A DNA stretch of 64,000 nucleotides from Chimonanthus salicifolius (GCA_013350335.1 CM023533.1:32594869-32658868); one strand, 5' to 3'. Shown: positions 24,050-36,133, counted from the first letter of the stretch. A program made the numbers and translations. Notes: generated by a model not told the origin, from the letters alone.

Positions 24050-25736
24050 AAACCTTGTTACAGTTTTACAAGGTATACAATGTCTTGTTGGTACGAAGAC
24101 GAATTAGGCATGATTAGGCAATAAAATGTATAGACTCAACTTTCAACCTTAACCTTGGACTTTAGAAACCCTTCGTACACTTATTTTAATTCAAGTTGGG
24201 AGTAATGTTAAGAATACTCAAAACTTAAAACGAACTCTATGCAGCACTTTTCGGACGTTCTATTGATTGATTTCAAGTGGGAATGTGCTTTGATTCATCA
24301 CCTACACCTTACGAACTTTTTAGGTGAGGGAAAATAATACATTATACCTATACTATGCAGGACAATTCTCTGGTTTATTTGTATGACTGAGCAATGAAAA
24401 ATATTGCATAATGTAAGATGTTTTGGAACATAATATTGGATTTACAAAATAGACTGGGTGTATGCTTGAATAGTAGTTGTAATCCGGGACTTACTCACAG
24501 TAGTGTAAGGAGATTTAGCTAAGTGTTATAATGGTTGTGAAGAGATTCAGTTTCCCACATAAATAGAAATCAATCACTAACCTTATTGAAAAATCTAATA
24601 ATTACGTTTGGATGGATGTTATGTTTACTGTTATGGTGTTATTTGTAATATTATTAAGATTGATTTATAATATTGTGGTCATAATAAAAATGTTGTAATA
24701 TGATGTATGTGTGATATTATTAAGGTTGATTTTCATGTTTTAGAATATGTACATGATGTTTATGTTAAATTGATATTATCATCATGTTTGGAGCATGATG
24801 GCAATGATTATTCATGGCATGCTAGTATGGTTCATAACATGTGGCATAATGGTAGAGATAATGCATGTTAAGCATGGCATCTACATTTTCATGGGATGGG
24901 TATGAAGGTGTAGGCCGTGATCTTTCATGATGACCACGACGGTGGTAGTTTGAGGCCTCGCTTTTAGTGAGAAGTACCGCGCATGTGGTAAGTTTGGTTT
25001 GTTAGGCCATGAAAAATCACGAAAACTGATATTTGGTCGTAGTTGTGTTGTGTAGGTCCCGTTTGTTATGGGAAGTATCACGCTGTGGTAAGTTATAGGC
25101 CTCGCTTCGGCGAGATGTCCACCAAATACAGTAGGTGTTGTTGTGGATGGATGAAGCACGGAGCATGTGCATTGAGCACTGTGCATTGCATGGCATAGTG
25201 CATGGACATTAAAAGCATGGTTATTTAATTATGCTTTAAGATTATATTTATAGAGAATAATAGAGATATTATGTTAGGTATGAGTTATTGTATTCCTTCA
25301 CTGGGTTTGGAGCTCACACCCCTTACATTGCAGGTAATCCTCTGGACTTAGGATTGGAAGAGACTATTGATGTTAGAGGCTGTTAAGGATGAATATTTAA
25401 TTTCTTACTATAGTTGTGGATTCATGTGATTGGATTTATTTATTTGATATTGCGTATTTTGAGAGACTTGATTAGTTGATTTGAATAAATTAAGAACTTG
25501 ATGATATTGAGTTTTGTTTTATTTTATACAATGGGATGTGATGTTAATAATAGAAGTTGTCCCTCCTACTATTTTTGTGGATGACCGTAGGTTTTGTGCA
25601 ATGTGTAGTTAGGCAAGAAGGATTTGATGGCTTGTTTATTTTACCTATAACCCTAGTAAATTGGATCATGCCCGTTCAACTTGCAGTTAAGCGGGCCACG
25701 ACCCGTTTAGGCTGTAGGAAGGAGCGAGGTGTTACA
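24050..25736 (+). mobile_element. Probable Gypsy-type LTR (solo or remnant)
   Basis: The right end GAGGTGTTACA and the preceding CCTTCACTGGGTTTGGAGCTCACACC...CAGGTAATCC resemble the LTR ending at 36,133 (CCTTCACTGGGCTAGTTAGCTCACCCC, end GCGTGACA). That layout is common in plant Gypsy LTRs. Inside are two diverged copies of a motif (GAAGTACCGCGCATGTGGTAAG near 24,970 and GAAGTATCACGCTGTGGTAAG near 25,070). The left end is a guess and no matching target duplication was found. No internal coding domain follows. Confidence 0.5.
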
Positions 25737-26237
25737 ATAAATAGATGTAAATTGAGATTTGATGTTAAATATTGTCGTTTTATAGTTAATCAAGTCTATT
25801 TTCAAACCCCATGACTTGACCCAACTTACTAGGGTTACATCAAGGTAGTCATACACTCGTACCTAAACTTGACTCAATAGCACTCATAATCAAATAATAT
25901 TTTCTTCTATAAAACATTAATTAAATTAACTATATAATTTACATTCATATTTAAAGAAGAATTCTCTGTATTTGTTCACAAGTTGTGTTGTTGCACAAAC
26001 AAAATGCAGTGGGTGAAAATAACACAAACATCTTGTTAGTGGCATACTACAATTATGTACCACTGTAAGGTGTAGATCATCTAACACTTAACCCACAATT
26101 ATTTCTGTCAACCCAATTTATTTTAAATTGTATGATGTGATACCTGTCTTCGCAAGACTCGCAAGATATTAAAACTATAGTTTGATTATTTTTTTTCTAT
26201 TTCAATGAAAAAGAAAAACATAAAAGACAAAAAACAT
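25737..26237. other. Intergenic; likely 3' flank of F-box copy 1
   Basis: No coding support. It contains a weakly structured AT-rich stretch with CCCATGACTTGACCC words of unclear origin, and the presumed former 3'UTR of the minus-strand F-box copy. Confidence 0.4.
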
Positions 26238-27393
26238 TCACCAACTACATTGCTTCTCTCTCAACAGAGTAAGACTTCCCACATGATTACTTATTGAAAT
26301 TGAAAAGTTAACCAACTCTAGACCTTCAAAATCTAGTTTCCTAAAACTCTTATGTTGGACATTGTAAGCATCCAATCTTATCCCTACTGTGTGCAGCAAA
26401 ATTTCTCCATTTAACATAGCCACTGGATAGGTAGGTGATTTCAATTCAAATGGAAGAACAATTCTCTCCTTCACCCATATATTCTTGGTGTAGTCCTTCA
26501 AAATCCACAGATCCTTGATCTTTTTATCTTCAAAATCTTGATCAAGAACACACAAACACTCTCCCAACTCTAGCAGAGAAAGATATCCACGCTTCTTAAG
26601 AGACAGGCATTCAGGATGAGGAATCACCCCAAACTTTTCGGCTCCAACATCGAATGACACAATCAGTTCATGTCCCTGATGAGCATCACTGACTCTCCAA
26701 TGAATGAATCCTTTGACAAAAATAGGATCACCCACAAATGTGAAAGGAGCATTACCTATATCTCTCCATGTTTCTTCACCAACTGTCAAGACCTCACAAT
26801 ATGAAATGTGAAAGTATCTAGCTCGGCGGCAGCCAATCGGTTTGGTCACCTTGATCACTTTGTATTTCTTACTCAAAGGATCGAAACCAAAGCCGCAAGC
26901 GAACCGACTCGCACTGTTTTGTGGGAGAGATTCTATTTCATGGGTGTTTGGATTACAAATATAAATGCAGTTCATTCCATAGAAGCATACCAAGCCATTG
27001 CATGAGGGCAGAACATGGTACATGTACCTGTAACGCAGAAGCGCCTCAATCCCCTTCCAAGGGGCCTCAGTCCCAAATTTGAACTTGTGAATTGGGTTTC
27101 CATCTCTGTCAAAGGATGAAGAAATCCTGTTCACAGTAATGTTGGTCACCTTCTTTCTAAATTTGAGATGATGAATCCAGTGTCTTGTTTCGCACGTTCT
27201 AAATGCAAGTCGATGAACTGCTTATCGTAGGATAAGGAGAACCAGTGCTTACATACACACCGAATCGGATAAGAGACTTTACCGGGAGTCTCGAAAGTAT
27301 GTCGACAATGATGTCATTAGGAATTTCCCTCCGTTGAAAACCTCCCATCTGATCATCTCTTGTTCTGTTCTTTACCTGTAACACTGCTGTCAT
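26238..27393 (-). pseudogene. F-box/FBA protein gene copy 1, frameshifted
   Basis: From ATG at 27393 the frame carries an F-box (REIPNDIIVDILSRLPVKSL), then breaks at about 27,261-27,266, where one base is missing compared with copies 2 and 3 (RFRCVCKQW becomes RFGVYV). In the next frame VCKHWFSLSYDKQFIDLHLERAKQ is readable up to a stop near 27,148. A third frame then runs to the stop at 26238 with a whole F-box-associated domain (VLPSCNGLVCFYGM, ICNPNTHEIESLPQ, FGFDPLSKKYKVIK). Intact relatives are about 390-410 residues and act as substrate receptors of SCF ubiquitin ligases. As read, it makes no full protein; it could be mis-annotated as two genes. The lesions differ from those in the other two copies. 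Confidence 0.88.
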
Positions 27394-28639
27394 TCTAAAA
27401 CAGGGGAGGCTCCTTTATATTTCATAAGTTTCTACAAGTCTTCTTTGTCCTAATCTAGGTTTTTGTCCCTGATCATTCTTTTAACATCTCTACCGATGCA
27501 TCATTTTTGTCCATAATCTAGGTTAAACTAATAGAATTACATGGCCTAAACATTGTTGTCTTGTAGAAAACTATTCTTCTTACATCTCTAACAACGCATC
27601 AATTTTGTCATATCATAAGGTAACAAACAACAGTAGACATTAGGAGGACTATAATGAGAAACTTATCATGACCATGATATTTTTAACATCTAAAGTTGGC
27701 AATTGGAATGCTGACTACATTTACCACTGTAGAAATTAGGGCCCATAAAAAGTTACAAGGTTCAGAAATCAATCAGCACATGTCACGTAGGCAATTTAGG
27801 AGTGATTTGGTCGTTAAATTTTTTTTTTTTTTATAAGGACCAATTCAACCCTATATTTATCAATGTGTCATATTATGATTGGTGGCACCACAAATTCTGT
27901 AATGCTACATCTATCGGAGGACATAGTTAGATTTTACATGTCAAAGTAATTACTTGAGTTGTTCAAGAATTGGGTTGATGCAGTATTTAAAATGGACTCT
28001 TTTATCACACATAGCTATCAATTTTCTATGATGCCCTAATGACCATTTTGAAAGAGGCCATGTGGCGCGTTTGTAGCGATCTGGCCTTAATCTTAAAAGC
28101 AGAATCTATCGGACTTCCGATATTTATTAACATGTCGGACTTCCGACAATACTCTGCTTTTAAGGTTAAGACCAGAAGAAAAGATTCAGATCACTACAAC
28201 GTCTATAGTTTATGCAACTCACTTGCTTATCAATGACAGAAATTAGTTTAAATTTTCACTTTAATCGAAGCAATCGTTTCAAGCCATGAACTGAATTATA
28301 GAAAGAAAATTAGTAAAAAACTACAATTATAACCTTGATTTGAATGATAATATATTGAAGTTAATTTCATTTGTATCCACACAGAAAACACCTCCTTTGG
28401 ACAGCCAAGGATCCAAATGGACATTTTACATGCCTCATCAAAACATGGCCATAACCCTTTTACACAAATTAGCCATTATGTTTGTAGCCGAAATAAGAAA
28501 GCTAAAATTTAATATTAAATGTACAATACATTTAAGCTCGTCTTTCACGATTTAGTCATACAAATTTCAAATGGTTATTGGAAACAAGTCTCAACCATTT
28601 TATATGTATGTTCATTTTTTTAATATATATTTTATTAAA
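27394..28639. other. Intergenic between F-box copy 1 and MULE MITE
   Basis: No gene. It holds a foldback at 28,067-28,203 (listed) and a poly-T run near 27,820 in a segment that may be another decayed MITE. Confidence 0.45.
28067..28203. repeat. Foldback repeat with TCGGACTTCCGA words
   Basis: The left arm (GTTTGTAGCGATCTGG..CTTAAAAGCAGA) is matched by the right arm in reverse complement (TCTGCTTTTAAGG..GATCACTACAAC). The loop holds ATCGGACTTCCGAT and TCGGACTTCCGA, themselves short palindromes. It has the shape of a small MITE, but no target duplication was found. Confidence 0.7.
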
Positions 28640-28971
28640 GGATAGCGATCCTCCCAAACGTGTTTTGTATAACCCGACACGGAATTTAGGGTATTGCCCA
28701 TTTTACCCTTCCACTGTGATATAAATCGACTCACTGACCGGCTCACTGACCCTTCCACTACGATATAAATTGGCTCACTAACCGAATCACTGAAATTTAT
28801 CTAAGTGAGACTGTTTTTTTATACAGAACAATAAATCAGATCACTGACCGGCTCACTGACCGGATCACTGAATTTTTTTAAATGCTTTCGTACGACAGTG
28901 GAAGAGTAAAATGGGCAATACCCTAAAACCCGTGTCTCGTTACACAAAATGTCTGTGGAAGATCGCTACCC
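28640..28971. mobile_element. 332-bp MITE with 9-bp TSD (Mutator-like)
   Basis: Terminal inverted repeats of about 80 bp: left GGATAGCGATCCTCC, right end reverse-complemented GGGTAGCGATCTTCC, both continuing into GACACGG and TAGGGTATTGCCCATTTTAC. The flanks are TTTATTAAA at 28631-28639 and 28972-28980, a perfect 9-bp duplication, which is the Mutator (MULE) length. The interior is made of repeated TCACTGACCGG and TCACTGA words. A decayed relative lies at 45.41-45.57 kb. Confidence 0.9.
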
Positions 28972-30761
28972 TTTATTAAATTGTATTTTAGAGTATACTA
29001 TAAAGTTGGTGGATTGAGCTGGTCAGACCTCCCTTAATATCTAACTTATTAAGATGTTTGAGCCTTAAAATGTAGTCCAACTCTGATCCTATAGTCCATT
29101 TCAGCTGCTCCAATTCCAATATCAATTTCTCAAGTTAAATTTGGGTTGAACTTGGGCTACAGCTAAGCCCGTTAGCAGCCCTACTACAATTTCCTTTTGG
29201 GCTTGACACTCCCTGAATATATTATTTCTTAAGCAAATAGATAAGCAAATATTACATTATAGATTTTTCTTTAACCCAGGACCTCATGTGGGGTCCACCG
29301 TTGTCCAAATTGACACCCTCCCATTCTTATAACGATTTACCTCCGTAAATTGTATTTGTGTTCAATTTGAACTATTTTGTGTTAGATCTCACCATTAGAT
29401 TAAAAATCTATTCTAATTCGACTTTGCGCCCTTGAAAATCATGCCTATGCAAATCTAATGATTTTAGTTTTTATGAAAATCATCATTCTAATCTTAAGCG
29501 AGGCAATTCAACATTAATTACAGCACATAATCTTACTCATCTAGAATGGACATTAATTAAAAAATGTCCGATATAATCCTAGCTCATTGGGTTAATATAC
29601 CCTAATTGAAAAATAAGCTTCCCATTTTCAGTTGGAGTTAAGAGTTGTATAAACTTTGACTCGTTGGAAAGTTAATCAGATAACTTATCTAGTAAATCTA
29701 ATTTCACGTGATTTTAATACGAAATCATATCCAAAATATGACTTTCATTAAAAATAATGAAAAAAAACTCAATATATTTCCAAGTTAATTAAAATAACAA
29801 AAAAATGGAGTTTTAAAGAAGAAATTTAACTAGTGTTAGAGTTTAGATCTCTCTCCGTGTGGCTGGGAACTCGCATCTAGAAGCAGGAGTCTTGAGTTCG
29901 ATTCTTATTATACTCCAAAGAGCCACTCCTTGTAGAGTTACCATGCGTGTGTGGATAGGTTAGTCGAGTACTCTAAGAGACCTGGACACTTTGGTCACAA
30001 AAAAAATCTCCATATATGTGTCGTCCTTAATAATAGACTTAGCTCAAATGCCTCCCTCGCTTGCTACTTGTGCCAAGCCCAATTCATCCCAAATAGCCAC
30101 TCCCCGTAGAGTTACACAGTGTCTTTGGTGTGATATTATTTATAGTATAGAATTTCGATTCTAAAAAATCCTATCACTATTAGTACAAGTAATTTTGTTA
30201 TTTTAGACTGGTGTTTGTGCATCCCTTAATAGTCCTTGATAGATATTTAGAAGATGGAAAGACAATAACTTCTAGATTTTAAAGGAGTACAAAAATATGA
30301 TTGGGGAAAGGAGAAAATTGTTCTTTCATCATGCCTCAGATTGGATGAACAGAAGCTACAGTGGAGCCGAATTTTGCTTAATTGCCATCCTGTACCAGCC
30401 GTCCTCATCTCAGTGTAGATGTGTACAATATCATGGGAATTGCAATCTACGTTGTTTGATAACATATAATATGACAAAAATGATGCCTGCTAAAGATGTT
30501 GGAAGAATAAATTAACTTGACGGAGACAACAATGTATGGCAATGTAATTCTAATACATTGCTAGAGGTCTTAAACAAAGTTTTCAATACGACAATGGCGC
30601 ATTGGCAATGTAATTCTGTCGTTAAAAAAACAGAGCAGGCCAAAGGATATTCTAGAAACAAGACTTCTTGGAGAAGGTCAGATGAAATTTATAGGAGCTT
30701 CTCCTATTAAGAGAGGATAGCAGAGTTGGTGGATAAAGAAGAAAACAAGAGAAGATATCAA
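28972..30761. other. Intergenic left of F-box copy 2
   Basis: No gene supported. It contains a SINE at 29.83-30.01 kb, a second fragment of the same repeat near 30,090 (CCACTCCCCGTAGAGTTAC), and the presumed promoter side of F-box copy 2. Confidence 0.45.
29830..30008 (+). mobile_element. tRNA-derived SINE
   Basis: A box B-like GAGTTCGATTC at about 29,895 is preceded by a tRNA-like head (GTGTGGCTGGGAACTC). The body has CCACTCC..TAGAGTTACC..GTCGAGTACTCTAAGAGACC, and the end runs into poly-A. The body resembles the copies at 11.8 kb and 46.1 kb. Confidence 0.65.
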
Positions 30762-31960
30762 ATGGGAGGTTATCAATGGAGGGAAATTCCTAATGACGTC
30801 GTCGTCGACATACTTTCAAGACTCCCTGCAAAGTCTCTCGTCAGATTCCGATGTGTGTGCAAGCAATGGTTCTCCTTAACATACGACAAACATTTCATCA
30901 ACATGCATTTAGAACGTGCAAAACAAGACGACCCTGGATTCATAGTTTCTTATTTAGAAAGATGCGACCAAGATTACTGTGAACAAGACTTCATTTCCTT
31001 TGACAGACAAGGAACACCAATTCAAAAGTTCAAATTTGAGACTGAGGTCCCTTGGAAGGGGATACGGACGCCAGTGGTTTGCAGCTCCATATACCATGTT
31101 TTGCCCTCCTGCAATGGTTTAGTGTGCTTCTATGGAATGAAAGGTATTTATATTTGCAATCCCAACACCCATGAAATAGTATCCTTTCCACAAGATAGTT
31201 CACGAAGGTGCCATTGCGCCTTCGGGTTCGATCTTTCAACTAAGACATACAAAGTAATCAAGCTAACAAACCCTGTTAGAGGTCTCCAAGATCAACGTTT
31301 TCATTATTCGTACTGTGAGGTCTTAACAGTTGGTGATGAATCATGGAGAAGGGTAGGCGATGCTCCTTACAAATTTGCTAATGATCCCATTTTCGTCGAA
31401 GGATTCATACATTGGAAAGTCGTTGATACACACCAAGGACATGAGTTGATAATGTCATTTGATGTTGGAGTCGAAAAGTTTGGGGTGATTTCTTATCCTG
31501 AATGTCTCTCCTTTAAGAAGCGTGGATTGCTTTTTCTGCTAGAGTTGGGAGGATGTCTGTGCATTCCTTGATAAAGATTTTGAAGGTAAGAAGATGATGG
31601 ACCTATGGATTTTAAAAGACTACACCAACCATGTATGGATCAAGGAGGACAATTCTTCTTCCATTTGAAGTGGAAACAATCACATATCCAGTGGCCATGA
31701 TAAATGGAGAAATCCTGCTGCACACAATTAGGAAAAGATTGGACACTTACAATCTGCAATCTAAGAGTTTCAAAAAAGTAGACTTCGAAGGTCTACCACC
31801 AATTAGTTTTTCAATTTCAATAAGAAATCATGTAGAGTGTCTTACTCCATTGAGAAAGAAGCAATGTGATGCGGAGCATAATACCACTCCTTTTTTTTCT
31901 TTCTATTTCTGTGTCTCTGCTATTTTTGTTATGCTTTATTTTCTTTTTTTCTTTTGTTAG
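30762..31960 (+). pseudogene. F-box/FBA protein gene copy 2, two +1 frameshifts near 3' end
   Basis: Start ATG at 30762 (MGGYQWREIPND), which matches copies 1 and 3. An F-box (WREIPNDVVVDILSRLPAKSL) at about residues 5-45 is followed by an F-box-associated domain (VLPSCNGLVCFYGM, ICNPNTHEIVSFPQ, YKVIKL). The frame ends early at 31571, where one extra base at about 31,563-31,568 turns the family's CLC-LD-DFE into CLCIP and a stop. A second extra base at about 31,643-31,652 then puts the last segment (LPFEVETITYPVAM to the stop at 31960) in a third frame. A truncated protein of about 270 residues with the F-box and most of the FBA domain could still be made. SCF substrate-receptor role is known for the family only. 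Confidence 0.85.
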
Positions 31961-32328
31961 TTTATTTTTAGATGAGAATAATTATGTAATTTTAGTTTTC
32001 TTATTTGGGGTAAAACAATCTTATAAAAGTCCTCTCTTATAAGCATTATGGGATAGATTTTAATGAATAAAGATTGAGATTTTTCACAAGACACATTTGC
32101 AAGGTGCGATTGAATGTTGGAGTGATTCCAAAGAGCGTGAGGCTACGGCGTGAGGCTTGGCGAGAGGCCGTACTTCTATTTCAGGTACTTCTCTTCATCT
32201 TCTATCTTCTTTTCTCTCTTCTTCCATCTTCACCTTCGACCTCTTACCCTCTCAGTCCCTTTCCTAAGCCCTTCCCTGGATTTCCAAGGCCATCCCAAGC
32301 TCATGCAGCCACTTGCTGTTTTTGTACA
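31961..32328 (+). other. Pyrimidine-rich region left of hAT insertion
   Basis: After the F-box copy the DNA becomes C/T-rich (CTTCTATCTTCTTTTCTC...), like a plant leader or exon. The hAT element interrupts it: the flank CTTGCTGTTTTTGTACA-GCCCCAAA continues at 37,348 as GCCCCAAA-CTCCATCCACTGCC, and the CT-rich character goes on to about 37,560. It may be a former 5'UTR, but no protein could be named. Confidence 0.4.
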
Positions 32329-32446
32329 GCCCCAAACAGGCCTCGCCCTGCCTATAGGCAGAGTAGGCTCTAGCCTAGGGGCTCCAAATAGGCAGGGCCT
32401 CCAAATATATATAACTTTTATAGGGCCTCAGGCCTGGCCCAAAATT

Positions 32447-32640
32447 TCGCATTCCCGCGATACCCATTCGTTTTCACGGACCGCGTTCTGCGTCCGCGTG
32501 AGGAATGCTGTTCCGCGTTTAAAAATTCCACTCTCACATTTCCGCGTTCGTACGTGCGGAACGCGGTGACGATTTCGCACGTGCGGAACGCTGTTCCGCG
32601 TTTCCGAATGGAAACGTCCGTGCGTGTTCACGTTTCGATG
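32447..32640. repeat. CpG-rich subterminal repeats of the hAT element
   Basis: The words CCGCGTT, GCGGAACGC and CACGTGCGGAACG recur in both orientations within 190 bases. This is the densest CpG stretch in the window. Subterminal repeats of this kind are transposase-binding sites in hAT elements such as Ac; here that role is inferred. Confidence 0.6.
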
Positions 32641-33765
32641 CGCGATTTTTGCATTTTCTTTCGCCCGTTCATTTTCTATCGCTTCGTATTCCTCTTTCAA
32701 ACGGTCAAAATATACTACCTTTTTTAAATCCGAAAATATCAGTAGCCTCTCCTCTCCTCTTCTTCTCTCTCACTGATCTCTCACTAGTGCTCTCTCTCTC
32801 TCCTCTAATCTCTCTCTGACTCTGATCTCTCTCTCTGTTCTCTCTCGCCTTCAACTTGCTAAGTTACAGATTTCAGATTTGCAGGTATTTTTTCCATCAA
32901 TTCCATCATTTTGAATTCATCATGGATGTTTGAGATCTGTTTTGGGTGTTTAATGTTTTATTTTAAAAAAGATAATAAAAAGTAAAAATAATAATAATAT
33001 ATGAAATAATACATTTAAACAATTTCTCAGCATGTATTATTTCCTAATTAACTCCTGTCATATTTATCTATTAAAAGAGAAGCCAAGCTACTGATTCTTT
33101 ACCAAATGTTATGAAAATTTGGGTTTAAGTACAGAGCATAGTCATAAAGCCTACATGTTATCTATTTGATCATCTTAAATACATTTTATTTCAATAGATA
33201 TAAATTTAATATCCAATTGATTTTCAGATGTAGATTTGCATTATTATGTTTAAATTTGGTTTAAGTGGTAGAAGTGTAAATAATATATAAACAAGTAACA
33301 AGTTATACATTTGGTCTTCATAAAATTTTCATATTTCTTGAATATGAAGTACACAAAAAATTACTTTGACTAAATAAATTAAATTATATTTTCAAAATAT
33401 AAAAATATAAAAATTAAGAAATATCTTTAAAGTAATGAAAGTGTGAAGAGCTTAAACAATATAGGTTTAGAAATTTAATTAAGATAATTTTAGTAGACTC
33501 TATATTAATTGTTCTTTGATTGTTCTTTGATTTAATTAAACCATTCAATGGCATATTTTTTATCCATAATTTACATTTAAATTTATATTTGCAGTGAGCA
33601 AGTGAAATTGATTCTGCGACTCTGATCAATCTTGTGTGGGCGGGACGGGGCGGCGCGTGTGTGACCATTTCTAACTGGTTTAGTTATTTGCAAAGCAAAT
33701 CAGGTTTATTGTTCTTTAATTTTGATTATTTATCTTTTAATTTTTTATTTGTTATCACTATCATT

Positions 33766-33904
33766 ATGTCTACTAGAAAACATCCTTCTGGACATGAAAA
33801 AAGAAAAAAGAAAAAAGACAAAAACAAGTTCAAGAATTGATTCAATCTCAAGCGGGATCTCTTAATAGATATTTTACCAAAAGTAAACAAAATGAAAGGG
33901 TTGG
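33766..33904 (+). pseudogene. hAT transposase N-terminal fragment
   Basis: Starts MSTRKHPSGHEKRKKKK, the typical beginning of ZMYM1/TTF-like hAT transposases. The frame stops at 33840, and shifting one frame recovers ELIQSQAGSLNRYFTKSKQ, so there is a frameshift in the A-rich lysine run. Similarity ends at about 33,903, where palindromic repeat DNA begins. The zinc-finger and catalytic parts are absent. Confidence 0.75.
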
Positions 33905-34225
33905 ACATATAGACACCGCAATATTCTGTCACCAGACACCGATTTTTAGATTTTAAGTGAAAATTACCATTTTATCCTTCCGTAAAATCGACTGAATGCT
34001 TCGATCGATCGATCCCACGAGCGAAAGAAATCGATCGTATAATTTGCGATTGATTCTGTTAATTTACATCGATCGATTGATAGCATCAATCGATCGTTTG
34101 ACAGTATCGATCGGCTGTTGATATTCTGTTGATTTATGCAACAGTGCTATCAATCGATTGATTGATAGCATCAATCGGCTGTTGATATTGATATTCTGTT
34201 GATTTATGCAACAGTAACTAAATAA
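33905..34225. repeat. Cgatcgat-rich MITE-like segment
   Basis: Its start (GACACCG...AGACACCGATTTTTAG...AAAATTACC..TTATCCTTCCGT) resembles the arm of the 915-bp element at 16 kb, and it likewise has many ATCGATCG words. A unit ATCGGCTGTTGATATTCTG...GCAACAGT occurs twice (near 34,108 and 34,172). Probably one arm of a related element. Confidence 0.6.
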
Positions 34226-34870
34226 AAAAAATTCTTTAAAATTTTAAAGTTACTATTTGTTTTTAAAATTTCTCAAATTGAATATCCGGACTAATTACGA
34301 TAACCTGATAAAAATACTTTAAGACTTCAAGGTCTTTTGACACTCCTAAATATTTAAAACACAGTATTTTACAAACAAGGGTATCCCTAGGGTGTGTCGA
34401 AAACACATTTAGGAGTGTCAAAAGACCTTAAAGTCTTAAAGTATTTTTATCAGGTTATCGTAATTAGTCCGGATATTCAATTTGAGAAATTTTAAAAACA
34501 AACAGTGCTTAAAAAATAATGTTAAAGTTTTAAAGGAAAGATAAAACTTTAACGTTATTTTTTAAGCACTGTGTATTTTCAAAATTTCTCAAATGGAATA
34601 ACCGGACTAATTACGATAACCTAATAAAAATACTTTAAGACTTGAAGGTCTTTTGACACTCCAAAATATTTAAAATACAGTATTTTACAAATAAGAGTAT
34701 CCCTAGGGTGTGCCAAAAACACATTTAGGAGTGTCAAAAGACCTTAAAGTTTTAAAGTATTTTTATCAGGTTATTGTAATTAGTCCGGATATTCAATTTT
34801 AGAAATTTTGAAAATACACAGTGCTTAAAAAATAATGTTAAAATTTTAGTTATTTTTAACTAAATAAGTC
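34226..34870. repeat. Tandem array of palindromes (three hairpins)
   Basis: The unit 34,257-34,502 is an inverted repeat: TCCGGACTAATTACGATAACC..GACACTCC is matched by GGAGTGTC..GGTTATCGTAATTAGTCCGGA. A second diverged unit at about 34,572-34,815 has the same structure. Between them 34,503-34,575 is another palindrome (CAGTGCTTAAAAAATAA... and its complement), so the whole 640 bp is also roughly a palindrome about 34,537. Probably duplicated foldback MITEs. Sits inside the hAT element. Confidence 0.85.
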
Positions 34871-34984
34871 AATCTCGTCAATGTCCAGAAGACAATATGA
34901 GTTTTGAACTGAGCCCCCTCTATTATTATATTGTGGATTATATTAATTTAAAAAGGGTAGAAACCAAGTAGGAGTCTCAATTCC

Positions 34985-36133
34985 ATGAACCCTGGATATT
35001 TTTATGGGAAAACGTATGATTTCCAAATACTACGTATGTGTACATATTTGTTATGTGTATTGATTGTACACTTGTGTGTTGTTTGAACAGAGACCGCGTA
35101 ACCACACAATCACGGTGAGGGAACTTAACTCTACAAATTTTGTAAACAGGTTTTATGATGAGATGAGTATTGAGCAATGAGTGGTTTCAGTTTTGATGAA
35201 CCCACTCATGTGCCTAGACATGATGCACTATGGTAAGAGTGCTGATGATGATTGTAATATTACGATGTTGATCGTATGAGTATGTAAGACTGCTTCCACG
35301 TACCTGGGCTATTGAGCCAATATCGGCCATATGAGAGATGGTTTATGTCTACTGGACCATGGGCGGACCATGCTGTCGTCAGTTGCTGACTTGAGGGCAT
35401 CAGTATCAGCTAAGTCAGAGCCGGAGATGTACTTGAAAGTATGTATTTTGACCGTGTCGGAACTTAATACTGGTCTCAACGTAGTCGGCAGGCGTTACGT
35501 TAGATGATGGCAGTAATTGATGAGAAATGATGATGATGCTTTACTTGAGATTATGCTTATTGTTATCAAGCATGTGATATTATTAAACTGTTGCTAACCT
35601 GTTATATTTTTACTTAAACTGCATTGTTATATTTCCTTCACTGGGCTAGTTAGCTCACCCCATCACCCCACTCACCTTTCAAGCGATGAACCCGAAGAGG
35701 AGGACCCTCTCTTTCAGGCTTAGGATGGTTAAGCTGCGACGATGGTTTGAGATTCCCCTGAAGGGGGAATACCCTTATTTGTGCTTTCTGGTTCTTGGAA
35801 CCTTTAGTTTTTGTGAAGTACCGGATGTGGTACTCAGTTTATGTAAACATTATGTACTGAGACTACTGCGTTGCTGTAGTCATTTTGTTGTGATTTTGAA
35901 TGATGAATCAATGGTTCGATGTCATATGTTTATGTTATGTGTTATTGTCTTTGTTATATTTATTTGGTGGGGTAGACTTATGGGTTATGTTTGAGTCCAC
36001 ATGTTGGGATCATGTGTGACCTTTGGGCCTAACAGTTGATCCGGCCCAGTTCTTATGTTGCGTTTAGTTTATCTTTCAAAAAAAAAAAAAATCAGTCGCG
36101 TTCCGGGCCCACCCTTCAGGTCGGGGCGTGACA
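34985..36133 (+). mobile_element. Gypsy-type solo LTR inside the hAT element
   Basis: The right end ...GGGCCCACCCTTCAGGTCGGGGCGTGACA is split here as GGTCGGGGCGTGACA, a standard plant Gypsy LTR terminus. CCTTCACTGGGCTAGTTAGCTCACCCC near 35,635 is also typical. The left end is placed at TGAACCCTGGATATTTTTA, with TTCCA before it and TTCAT after the right end, an imperfect 5-bp duplication. No retrotransposon protein domains are present, so it is a solo LTR. Confidence 0.6.

Larger units (their letters stand above)
21581..24050. other. Intergenic, AT-rich, simple repeats only
   Basis: No gene supported. Contents: a poly-T/poly-A pair near 22,110, the 64-bp tandem duplication at 22,770, a CT-rich stretch near 22,910-23,040, and TA microsatellites near 23,325 and 23,760. 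Short frames here are low-complexity. Confidence 0.5.

Noticed and set aside
32074..32569. Frames of 99 and 139 residues
   Set aside because: Low-complexity CT-rich DNA running across the hAT insertion boundary at 32,337; no family similarity.
35686..35994. 102-residue frame with hydrophobic C-terminus
   Set aside because: Lies inside the Gypsy-type LTR; LTRs do not normally code for protein and no domain was recognised.
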